A stretch of 40,824 bases of DNA from Nemertoderma westbladi. Its lineage: Eukaryota > Xenacoelomorpha > Nemertodermatida > Nemertodermatidae. The DNA lies in the NCBI GenBank assembly GCA_032718475.1, contig JAUCBJ010004376.1:1-40824 (forward strand). Direction: 5' to 3'. The notes under the pieces are model-generated. The model did no database searches and was not told the DNA's origin. It was given only the letters and a program-made list of their open reading frames with translations. This document shows, piece after piece, positions 31,733 to 40,824 of this stretch. A program made the position numbers and the translations under genes. Within the stretch, counting starts at the first letter, position 1. Each line of letters begins with the position of its first letter.

Positions 31733-32365
31733 TTTGTCTGTGACTGGTAATTAGTTGTTTAGACCATGATTAACTTCTGCCCCCAACACAATGTCAAGTA
31801 TGGCCGTATACAGGCCGTCACGTGGTGGGACATGGCAGTTTTTCAACCTGGCCAAATAAATGTTTACGTAGCAGTCTCACTGATACAACCCATACGGCAT
31901 ACATGGTAGAACTATCAGAGAAATGGATGTGGTGATCTAAATCTTTATGAGTTCGCGTTTTCTGATCGAAAACATCTGTTATGTATGGGACACTTTTTTG
32001 GACCATTTTGGAGACGCTCACGCAATTTAATCATATGAACTGCTAAAACACTAAAAATTGCCAATCTAACAGAAACACATGGAAGAATATGAGTGGAAAT
32101 ATGAGTGTTAACACATCGGGTTAATGGTCCTTATTTGACTATTTATATGCCATTAAATTAATCATTTACCGAGTGTCACGGACCACGTTAACTTTTGTTG
32201 TATTTCTGATATTTCAAATTTACTACGAAGCTACGTTTATTTGTTCACAGGAAGTATACTCAGCAGGGATATTAGTCGTTTAGCACCTGAATTGTAATTT
32301 TAATGGCCAAAATGAGCCCGTAATCACATTAACAAATTTTGTTTTTAAATTCGATGTTACTTTTT
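31733..32365. other. Interval without recognised genes
   Basis: No coding signal or repeat recognised on either strand. Confidence 0.4.
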
Positions 32366-33019
32366 CTATAACAAACTGTGGTTGGTGTGTATCACAGCAG
32401 GAGGGGACCGATTATAATGTATCTGGCGCAGATAGGGGGGGAAACTGGACACACAGAAAATTATCTCACCAGTGGAAACTGGACGCAAATCCCAGAAATG
32501 GTGAATTTGGGAATAAGGTATTTGGGATTTGGGAATAAGGTATTTGGAATTTAGGAATAAGGTATTTGGGATTTGGGAATAAGGTATTTGGAATTTAGGA
32601 ATAAGGTATTTGGGATTAAGGTATTTGGGAATAAGGTATTGGGGATTAAGGTATTTCGGAATAAGGTATTTGGAATTTAGGAATAAGGTATTTGGGATTA
32701 AGGTATTTGGGAATAAGGTATTGGGGATTAAGGTATTTCGGAATAAGGTATTTGGAATTTGGGAATAAGGTATTTGGGAATAAGGTATTTGTCTCTTCTT
32801 ATTAGCCATCTGGTTACTATGATTGAGGTCTGTGAGGTAGTTGGATATAAGGATGTGTTTTAGTATTTTTTCAAAAATGTTGATAGATACTATGGGCCGG
32901 TAAGATGATGGGTTGTAAGTATTCCGTCCCTTGCCTTTGAATGGGCTGATTAAGACTGAATCTCCGTAAGAAGAGGGCACCGATTTTAGTAGGAAACAAC
33001 AATTGACCAAGTTAGCCAA
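32366..33019 (-). pseudogene. LINE reverse transcriptase fragment invaded by a minisatellite
   Basis: On the minus strand, 33019 down to about 32815 encodes the start of a LINE RT domain: SVLISPFKGKGRNTYNPSSYRPI, given here only as the motif pair FKGKG and YRPI, then IFEKILKHILI and HSNQ. Where the conserved NQxGF segment should follow, the frame instead runs through minisatellite DNA (IPNTLF/IPYSQ repeats) and then unrelated sequence to the stop. A TGA lies two codons upstream of 33019, so the 5' part is broken too. The initiation codon is not real. Confidence 0.8.
32516..32792 (-). repeat. GGAATAAGGTATTTGGGAT minisatellite
   Basis: The reverse complement of the 10.2-10.5 kb minisatellite, as irregular 15- and 22-bp units (GGAATAAGGTATTTGG, GGATTAAGGTATTT). 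It interrupts the LINE fragment at the RT domain. Confidence 0.92.
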
Positions 33020-33971
33020 TTTTCACATACAGGGTCTGGCTAGAAGTGAAGTAGGTGCTCTATTGTTAGAGATTACATATCTGGTGCCTTCCAGTAGATA
33101 TTGATATGATAGCGCGCCTTACTGAAAGAGGTGTGTGTGGCACGGGGTTTTTCTTGCAGTCTTCATCTAATTTATTTGAATTCTTAGATCGAGCAGCTTT
33201 TCTGTATCTTGACATAACCTACTATAATACGACCTGGCAAGCTGCAGCAACCCTTCAAATTTAGTGGGCCTACTTTTTTTTTACTTGTAAACTGGTTGTT
33301 ATTTTTCCAGTTACACTCTCCATGCGTTTTTTTTTTATCATTGGTGACATCAATCAACGATTTTTTCATGGAAAAATCAAGCAGCGTAGCTCAGACTGCG
33401 TAAACAAACCGTAAAATATTAATAATATAATGGGGGGTTACTGTGTTTGAAGTCAACATATTGAAATGGCATACTCCTCAAAAAATGAAATAAGTTTGAA
33501 TAAAGTGCAATATACATTTTTGTTGGACTATAATATTGAATTTAGATAAATTTACTTAAATTTCTGTAAGACTATCGGTCGGTCTCTCCAACTGTCTGTC
33601 TGCCAAATAAAAAGTAAAGCACACCATCTCCTAAAAGTACATTGCTAAGGGCTGCAATAGCTATTGTTATGGGGGTTTTCCTGGGCTGTGATTTCTATTC
33701 CCTATGTCTGTTTTTACGTACGTAAACGGTCCCTCAACCCATGCTTTACTGATATTATTACTTTATATTACTATTAGATACTTTATATCACTATCAAGTT
33801 CTTTATGTCAATACTTTATTGTTTATATTAGTATATATTACGACTACCGACCCAATATTTACCAGTCACCACCTCCTGTGTAAAAACACATCAATGGCAC
33901 ATCACTGTATGCACTGCACATAATGAAGTTTACGTTTATCGGTACTACTGTAGCTTTGTTATAACACATAC
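33020..33971. other. Interval without recognised genes
   Basis: 33020-33180 may include more decayed LINE sequence on the minus strand. The rest is AT-rich with no coding signal. Confidence 0.35.
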
Positions 33972-34920
33972 ACGGTGTACAACAGTCCATCTCGTTGGGT
34001 ACCCTATACCCACCCAACACGGTGTACAACTAACAGTCCATCTCGTTGGGTACCCTATACCCACCCAACACGGTGTACAACTAACAGTCCATCTCGTTGG
34101 GTACCCTATACCCACCCAACACGGTGTACAACAGTCCATCTCGTTGGGTACCCTATACCCACCCAACACGGTGTACAACAGTCCATCTCGTTGGGTACCC
34201 TATACCCACCCAACACGGTGTACAACAGTCCATCTCGTTGGGTACCCTATACCCACCCAACACGGTGTACAACAGTCCATCTCGTTGGGTACCCTATACC
34301 CACCCAACACGGTGTACAACAGTCCATCTCGTTGGGTACCCTATACCCACCCAACACGGTGTACAACAGTCCATCTCGTTGGGTACCCTATACCCACCCA
34401 ACACGGTGTACAACTAACAGTCCATCTCGTTGGGTACCCTATACCCACCCAACACGGTGTACAACAGTCCATCTCGTTGGGTACCCTATACCCACCCAAC
34501 ACGGTGTACAACAGTCCATCTCGTTGGGTACCCTATACCCACCCAACACGGTGTACAACAGTCCATCTCGTTGGGTACCCTATACCCACCCAACACGGTG
34601 TACAACAGTCCATCTCGTTGGGTACCCTATACCCACCCAACACGGTGTACAACAGTCCATCTCGTTGGGTACCCTATACCCACCCAACACGGTGTACAAC
34701 AGTCCATCTCGTTGGGTACCCTATACCCACCCAACACGGTGTACAACAGTCCATCTCGTTGGGTACCCTATACCCACCCAACACGGTGTACAACAGTCCA
34801 TCTCGTTGGGTACCCTATACCCACCCAACACGGTGTACAACAGTCCATCTCGTTGGGTACCCTATACCCACCCAACACGGTGTACAACAGTCCATCTCGT
34901 TGGGTACCCTATACCCACCC
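33972..34920 (+). repeat. 47-bp minisatellite, 19 full units plus a partial
   Basis: Units of 47 bp start at 33981 and run to 34920. Three of them (34028, 34079, 34412) have an extra AACT and are 51 bp. Apart from this the units appear identical. The unit contains CTCGTTGGGTACCCTATACC and CACCCAACACGGTGTAC, with a GTTGGG/CCCAAC inverted pair. As 47 is not a multiple of 3, the three frames rotate, and all three plus-strand frames stay open through the array. No start signal or protein family supports coding. Confidence 0.97.
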
Positions 34921-35396
34921 AGTGACCCAATGGAGCAACATTAATTTGTTATAGAATAAGAAGCCTAATATTTATATAATTAGTGTTTACCAATTTGCCA
35001 TAATGCTTTACTTGCCTTCCATTAAATTAAACTACATCATTAAATCAAACTACAACTACTATATTAATAACGTCGTTAAAATAACGTTCAATTTAAAATG
35101 AAAATCATATTCTACATTATTACCATGCAATAAATAATTATTGTAATCCCGGAACATGTTTTATAACATTTCAAACAATAATATTTAAATATTAGTTCAA
35201 GAATAACCAATATTTAAACAAAATTCCTGTTTACCAATATGCCAAATTGCTTAACTTGCTATTCATTAAATTAAACTAATACAGTATAAGCCTATTTAAC
35301 GTCGTTGGAAAATATAACTACATGCATGTTAAATAGAGACGGTGCTGTATGTGTAGGGGGTTTGAAAAATTTATTTAATTTAAAACATTACGGGAA
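34921..35396. other. AT-rich interval
   Basis: No gene. Two related stretches (TTTACCAATTTGCCATAATG near 34986 and TTTACCAATATGCCAAATTG near 35230, both followed by ATTAAATTAAACTA) indicate an old local duplication. Confidence 0.5.
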
Positions 35397-35697
35397 TGGA
35401 GCAGGTTACAGGGGCGGGGTTTTCTAACCAACTATAAACGAGACTTTATTTCACTTGCGGTCAATTTCCGCTGAAGATCACTATATAGGGTCAGAGTAAA
35501 ACGCGGATCCGGATTCTACATTTAACATTGTCGCTACGGAAGTCTATTTTTTTTACATTTTTATAACTCCCAAAAATAAAACTACAGTATAACCTGTTCT
35601 ATTGACTTTAGTTTATTGTTTTGGTTAAAATAACGTGCCACTGTAACCTGCTCCTTTCCCTTAATTGATAATTTTTGGAATCCGGATCCGCGTTTTT
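35397..35697. repeat. Interleaved inverted repeats with satellite cores
   Basis: A satellite core in reverse orientation (GGAGCAGGTTACAG, 35398-35442) and one in forward orientation (TTTATTGTTTTGGTT to AACCTGCTCCT, 35610-35655) form an inverted pair. A second pair, ACGCGGATCCGGATTC (35501-35516) and GAATCCGGATCCGCGT (35678-35693), is interleaved with it. The order is A, B, A-inverse, B-inverse. Confidence 0.82.
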
Positions 35698-35909
35698 TTT
35701 ATTGCAAGTTTTATGAGCCCTCAACCCCAAGTTAGAGCAATAAGGGCAACCTACTGTAGGCCTACAGTACTGTGAGTTTAAGGTGGATCCTACAGTACAT
35801 TGTTGAAATCCCTTTCAGTAATCATTAATCAATTAAGTACAGTAGTAGTGCACTCAGCTTTGCGCGTCTATTCGTTGACCCGTGGTACAGCATACAGTAA
35901 GAGGTCAGT

Positions 35910-36088
35910 ATGTTGGACGATATCCAAACTTATGCCTACAGTAGGCCTACAGTTCGTACGTGTTTACATAAATACATGAATCTTGCCTGTTGTAATTTCG
36001 TGTAGAAGACGACTCAACACAAAATTACAACGTAAACACGTACGAACTGTAGGCCCACTGTAGTGTAAGTTTGGATATCGTCCAACAT
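35910..36088. repeat. 179-bp near-perfect hairpin element
   Basis: ATGTTGGACGATATCCAAAC at 35910 pairs with its inverse ending at 36088. Pairing continues through CAGTTCGTACGTGTTTAC and, after a bulge, GTTGTAATTTCGTGT/ACACAAAATTACAAC. The loop is about 14 bp. Probably a miniature element. The flanks show no certain duplication. Confidence 0.88.
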
Positions 36089-36396
36089 TTAATTCTATGG
36101 ACGCAGATCGTGTTATAATAATGACTTGTAGCCATTGCTTGCGGATAATAGTGCAATTAAAACAAAGTTTTTTTTATCGATTAAATTAAATGTTCGTACA
36201 AATAATTCCTGCGAAACCTGCCAACTCTTGCAGAATTCAAAACACAGACAAATTAGTTATAAAATTAATTTTAGTGTGATTACTGTAGTACCGATTACTG
36301 GAGATCAGTTTGTGAGTATTGAATACACATACATATCAGATAGTCTGCCAGCTAGTGGGTGAGTATTAAGGAGTACTGGGTTAAGTAGAGTTCAGC

Positions 36397-36758
36397 TATG
36401 GCATACATTTAGTATCAATATTCAATAATTTAATACGAGTGATTTTATTGATCGTTTTAATTGATTTTTGCCATGCTGAATTATTTCGATTGATATTATT
36501 GGTCGTTTTAATAATGTTTCAAAACTGCATTAATAAATTATAGGTCGTAATAAATGTGATCAGCTGACAGTGAATTATTTCGACGTATAATTATAGGATA
36601 TATTTAAAACAATCAATATTATATAATATAATATAACAAATATTTATATATATATTTATATTTATTTATTTAATAATATAATAACAAATATTTAAAACGA
36701 TCAATAATATAACTCGTATTAAATTATTAAAAAATATTGATACTAAATATATGCCATA
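36397..36758. mobile_element. TIR element with a TTCAGC duplication
   Basis: TATGGCATACATTTAGTATC at 36397, continuing through AATTTAATACGAGT and TTGATCGTTTTA, is repeated in inverse up to 36758. TTCAGC lies just outside both ends, at 36391-36396 and 36759-36764; TA follows in both places, so the true duplication could be 6-8 bp. The interior is AT-rich with no gene. Confidence 0.8.
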
Positions 36759-36807
36759 TTCAGCTAGTGTGAGGGCTGATTGTAATTTATTACTCACAAT
36801 TACTGTA

Positions 36808-37248
36808 GGGTGAGTGAGGGAGACTTCAACCCCAAAAGTTATAATCGCTCTAAAGAACAGATAAATGAATTTTACAATGCCGTTTTAACTTTATCACATT
36901 ACATTTATGATTGCTATCATTCTGTGAGAGTTTGAGAATTTCAACTCTTAAACTTTTTTAATTAAACCAATTATTCGTATTTTCGAAAAAGCGTCAAGTC
37001 TCCCTCATTGGGGGGAGACAACGAATATTTCATTCGTTGTAAAGGGCAACACTTTACTTTTGAACCCAGAAAAAGTTTATTGACAATAAAACAAAAAATA
37101 TCCAAAAGGTAATAAAACATTGTTGCGCGGGTGTAGCCAACATGTATTTTACACATTTTTGTGTGGTATTGTTAAATAATTTACAATAGTTTTTGAGTTA
37201 TTAAAAAAAATAAAGTCTCCCCTAAAGTCAAGTCTCCCTCACTCACCC
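36808..37248. mobile_element. Tc1/mariner-like miniature element with TA duplication
   Basis: GGGTGAGTGAGGGAGACTT at 36808-36826 is the inverse of AAGTCTCCCTCACTCACCC at 37230-37248. TA dinucleotides flank both ends, at 36806-36807 and 37249-37250. Internal copies of GTCTCCC repeat the terminal motif. TA target sites are the Tc1/mariner rule, but TA flanks are common by chance in AT-rich DNA, so the assignment is tentative. Confidence 0.7.
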
Positions 37249-37250
37249 TA

Positions 37251-38129
37251 GTGTAAGTAGTACTCTGTATTATAAAGTTTATTTAGTGTGAGTGCTGAGT
37301 GTTATAGATCGTAGCTAGTGTGAGTACCGAATATTCAGCTAGTGTGAGTATTATTCAGTCACTGAGTAAGCCTAGTAAGCCTACCTGACTGATCTGGATT
37401 TTCTGATTACTCTTACATATGAGTACTGCAGTTGGGTATTCTCAGCGAGATTTGGTTTCCTCATGAAACCAAATCTGGTTTCACTCTTACTCTAAATTGA
37501 AACCAAATCTGGTTTCCTTTGAGATCTCAGGACATCAAAGGATGCCCGACTTTGCTACTGGGATATGAGTGACATGTATCTGAGAGTCAATTGCCTAACA
37601 ACAAGCACTGCAGCACTGGCTGGAAGTTGGTGCTCTTCTATCTGTCTATTTCATGTATTTAGCCCTGAGGCCATGTTCTCCTGTAGGAAGGTACCTCTGT
37701 TTACAGTAGGTACCTAAACTAAGGCTTTGCTTTATATACACCAGAGTCTTGGGTAGCTAGCTGGCTAGCACAGCATTGCCCAAGGCTAATAATATACCAT
37801 AGCCAAGGCAGGTTATTAACCTCCAACCCGCAATAGTCCACAGTCCTTACAGCCTTAATCAGTTACTATTATATCCCTATAGGGATAGTTAGTTTTATTG
37901 TGTAGCCAAACCTGTTGCTGCCTGGCTGCTGTGTGTTGGTGTGGAAGTAATTAATTGGTGGTCTAGAGTAAGGAGAGACAAGAGAGTGGGTTTAACAGTT
38001 TAATGTGGAATATGGCTATTGCTATTAATCTCTATGCTTATATGGCTGCAGCCCAATATTGCCAGATATTGGTGATTGGTATTGGGTTTTAGTTAAGTTC
38101 CCAGGTACCTGGCTCTGGCAGCCTGGACA
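37251..38129. other. Interval with small palindromes
   Basis: GATTTGGTTTC-CTCAT-GAAACCAAATC at 37459-37485 is a perfect hairpin, followed by another GAAACCAAATCTGGTTTCC at 37499-37517. CTAGTGTGAGTA motifs recur near 37317 and 37341. No gene recognised. Confidence 0.55.
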
Positions 38130-38275
38130 AACGACCAAAGGACATATGTTCCGCGGGACTGTATGTTCCCGGACATTATGTTCCCAAAAAATACCAAAAA
38201 TGTGGGAACATAGGCCTATATTCTGTCCGAGTGTCCGACAGTAATAATGCAAACATAATGTCCGGAAACATATAA
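38130..38275. repeat. GGACATTATGTTCCC motif cluster, both orientations
   Basis: Copies of a motif near GGACATTATGTTCC appear in alternating orientation: GGACATATGTTCC, GGACTGTATGTTCC, GGACATTATGTTCCC, then GGGAACATAG and CATAATGTCCGGAAACAT. It lies immediately upstream of the third 12-bp array. Confidence 0.7.
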
Positions 38276-38310
38276 TAAATAGGTAATCATAATATTAGGG
38301 TGTAAACGTT

Positions 38311-39112
38311 AAGCAGACAGTGGTGCAGACAGTGGTGCAGACACCTGGTGCGGACAGTGGTGCAGACACCTGGTGCGGACAGTGGTGCAGACACCTGGTG
38401 CTGGTACGGACAGTGGTGCAGACACCTGGTGCTGGTACGGACAGTGGTGCAGACACTGGTGCAGACAGTGGTGCAAACAGTGGTGCATGGTGCAGACACT
38501 GGTGCAGACAGTGGTGCAGACACTGGTGCAGACAGTGGTGCACACAGTGGTGCAGGCAGTGGTGCAGACACCTGGTGCGGACAGTGGTGCAGACAGTGGT
38601 GCAGGCAGTGGTGCAGACACCTGGTGCAGACAGTGGTGCAGACACTGGTGCAGACAGTGGTGCAGACAGTGGTACAGACAGTGGTGCAGACAGTGGTGCA
38701 GACAGTGGTGCAGGCAGTGGTGCAGACACCTGGTGCGGACAGTGGTGCAGGCAGTGGTGCAGACACCTAGTGCGGACAGTGGTGCAGACAGTGGTGCAGG
38801 CAGTGGTGCAGACACCTGGTGCAGACAGTGGTGCAAACAGTGGTGCATGGTGCAGACACTGGTGCAGACAGTGGTGCAGACAGTGGTGCAGACAGTGGTG
38901 CACACAGTGGTGCATGCAGTGGTGCAGGCAGTGGTGCAGACACCTGGTGCAGACAGTGGTGCAGACACTGGTGCAGACAGTGGTGCAGACAGTGGTGCAG
39001 ACAGTGGTGCAGACAGTGGTGCAGACAGTGGTGCAGACAGTGGTGCAGACAGTGGTGCACACAGTGGTGCAGGCAGTGGTGCAGGCAGTGGTGCAGACAC
39101 CTGGTGCAGACA
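38311..39112 (+). repeat. 12-bp array, copy 3 (about 800 bp)
   Basis: The same unit family as at 22 and 24.6 kb, preceded by GTGTAAACGTTAAGCAGACA at 38301-38320, the same leader as copy 1. Higher-order units of mixed 12-mers (CACCTGGTGCGGACAG, GCAGGCAGTGGT, GTGCATGGTGCAG) recur, for example near 38470 and 38830, which indicates block duplications. All six frames are open for the reason given for copy 1. No inverse leader closes the right end. Confidence 0.95.
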
Positions 39113-39119
39113 GACTATC

Positions 39120-39616
39120 ATTTTATCATATTTATTATCTACAAATATGCAAGTAACTACTGACTACTGAAAGATTGTACATGAAGTAGGGAGGACGTAT
39201 GTAGTACAAGCCGGGGTGCGTGCGGGTGAATGTGCCCTGACTGCCTGATTACAAATAATGATAAGTGTGTGTACGAATATAAATAGTCGGTATTCCCGTT
39301 TTCATATAAACAATAATGTCTATAATAATAATAAATAATGTCTAACAAGTAATGAGGTTTAAGCGACAGTGTTTGTTTGTTTATACATGGCCTACTTTAT
39401 TCAGAGTATGTTTATTTATTTATTTCTTTATTTACCGCAGGCAACATATGGAAAATATAATATTATATTATAATCGCACAATCAGCGCATATCGTCTACC
39501 TACGCTACAGCACAATAATTAAGTATGCAATTGATTATGTATGTATGTACTTAGTAATACTAATAATTCGCTAAATTAACAGATTTTCGGAATTGCACAT
39601 TTCAAAATTTCTAGAA
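39120..39616. other. Interval without recognised genes
   Basis: AT-rich, with TATTTATTTATTTCTTTATTTA near 39412-39434 (low complexity). It may include the 3' untranslated part of the minus-strand LINE that follows. Confidence 0.4.
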
Positions 39617-40824
39617 CTATGCAACGCGGTGTAACGATATACAGCATTTTACAATATAATTTCTGGAACATTTTATCCTACGATATAAACTTTGAATTGC
39701 TTTCAAACGTAAATGAATGAAGCACGGAATATTGTTGCAACCAAAGAAATATGACATACTAGAACCTACAGAGATGAAAAATAGCTTTCTTGCTGCATTA
39801 TTGTCTGATGCTACCCTTAACCGATTATAGACAACAGATGAATAGTTCCTACGTGACCATAGAGCATTGCAATATAGTGGAGTTATAAACGCTAGAAATA
39901 AACGAACTTTCACTGCAACGGTACAGAACAGGTACTAAATTTTCTAAACAACGTATTTGTACGGGCGTACATACTACCTATTTGTTTCTTAATGTCAAGA
40001 TCATCATCACGTGATTCGTGTATTATATGACCTAAATATGTAAATTTATCAGTTCTAGAAATAACACGCTGAGTATAAATATATGTGCAGCTATTGTACT
40101 TAAGTTACAAGATTTCGGGCACAAAAACATTACCTTAGTCTTCTTTAAATTAAACAATATAGAATGTGAAATTGCATAATCCTGACACACATTAACTAAC
40201 TTTTGTAAACCTATAAGTGAATTTGACATTAAACCAATGTCGTCTGCATACATTGTATGATTAATCCTTTGACCATTAATTGAACAACCTACGTTAGCCA
40301 TTATAAGTTTACGGGATAAGTCGTCCATGTAAACATTAAATAAATAACCAGATAATATTCCGCCTTGCTTCACGCCATTAAACACTGCAAACGTTCTGGA
40401 ATATGTAGCACCCCAGCGCACTTGTAATGTTTGATGTCGGTACCAAAAGGCTAAAATACGCACCAAATAGAGTGGTACATTCCTATTTATTAATTTCTGA
40501 AAAAGTTTATCGTGCTCTATTCTGTCAAATGCTTTAGATGCATCCAAGAAACAAATATACATAGGAGAATCATTATCTAAGTAATAATCTATAACCTCTT
40601 TCAGAGTATATACACAAAGCTCGGTACCGCTATTTGCCTTATATGTGAATTGGTGATCGCTACAAATTAAGAAAGACTGCACTCTAGATAATAAAATACG
40701 TTCAAATATCTTACTTATTGCTGTTGAAATAGCAACGGGCCGATAGTTTGATTTCTCATCTATAGCACCGTTTTTATCTTTAATGATAGGTACAATAATA
40801 CTACGAATAATGGAACTTGGTGTT
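39617..40824 (-). pseudogene. Non-LTR retrotransposon reverse transcriptase, frameshifted, runs off the window
   Basis: On the minus strand the RT frame is open from the window edge (40824) to about 40085. It shows IIVPIIKDKNG and SNYRPVAIS, HQF, the palm FLDASKAFD, GVKQGGILS, and the catalytic YADD at 40239-40250. The following thumb and C-terminal part continues in two other frames: YLGHII near 40025, then RLFLAFITPLYCNALW and RVASDNNAARKLF down to the stop at 39617-39619. This implies at least two indels, near 40085 and 39915. The GTG at 40680-40682 is not a start. The class is jockey/L2/CR1-like; the clade is unresolved. It is not the same family as the fragment at 3.3-4.2 kb. Confidence 0.9.

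Noticed and set aside
33975-34954. ORFs of 316, 266 and 174 codons in the 47-bp minisatellite
   Set aside because: All three plus-strand frames are open because the unit rotates through frames; this is an arithmetic effect, not a gene.

Overview
This is a stretch of a eukaryotic, almost certainly animal, nuclear genome. It is AT-rich and gene-poor, with no bacterial operon structure. It holds two intact protein genes of animal families, three or four decayed non-LTR retrotransposons, and a very large amount of inverted-repeat and tandem-repeat DNA. The palindrome TAGGCCTA occurs about 20 times. A marine invertebrate, possibly a deuterostome, is my guess; the sequence alone does not settle it.

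Layout. 0.4-1.4 kb: an intronless executioner-type caspase with all catalytic residues and an unusual charged insert before its last strand. 2.2-4.2 kb: a GC-richer island, a cluster of GTTGCCGAAACGC motifs, and a 5'-truncated LINE bounded by a 13-bp target-site duplication. 4.3-7.5 kb: fold-back elements, a tRNA-like SINE head and a 1.1-kb element with long terminal inverted repeats (TIRs). 8.2-10.5 kb: an 84-bp satellite and a CCCAAATACCTTATT minisatellite. 11.1-18.7 kb: two related TIR elements; the larger one contains a 62-bp satellite that was itself interrupted by a 2.7-kb TIR element with a 5-bp duplication. 18.8-26.1 kb: a nested complex. It holds a hAT-like element with 8-bp duplications, an opposite-strand copy of that element split by a 3-kb insert, the insert's ends made of 12-bp repeats, a MULE-like palindrome with a 10-bp duplication, and a duplicated segment that preserves the palindrome's empty site. 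26.75-28.56 kb: an intact, intronless four-RRM polypyrimidine tract-binding protein (PTBP) gene with a poly(A) signal. 30-39 kb: more small TIR elements, a LINE fragment invaded by a minisatellite, a highly homogeneous 47-bp minisatellite and a third 12-bp array. 39.6-40.8 kb: a frameshifted LINE reverse transcriptase running off the window.

The two intact genes have unrelated roles (apoptotic protease; RNA-splicing regulator) and show no sign of working together. The main biological story is the repeat architecture. Several families of terminal-inverted-repeat elements carry tandem arrays or clustered short motifs inside them. A core of the 84-bp satellite sits singly in the centre of several separate palindromes. 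The 12-bp arrays begin with the same 20-bp leader at three loci, which suggests the arrays are parts of transposon ends.
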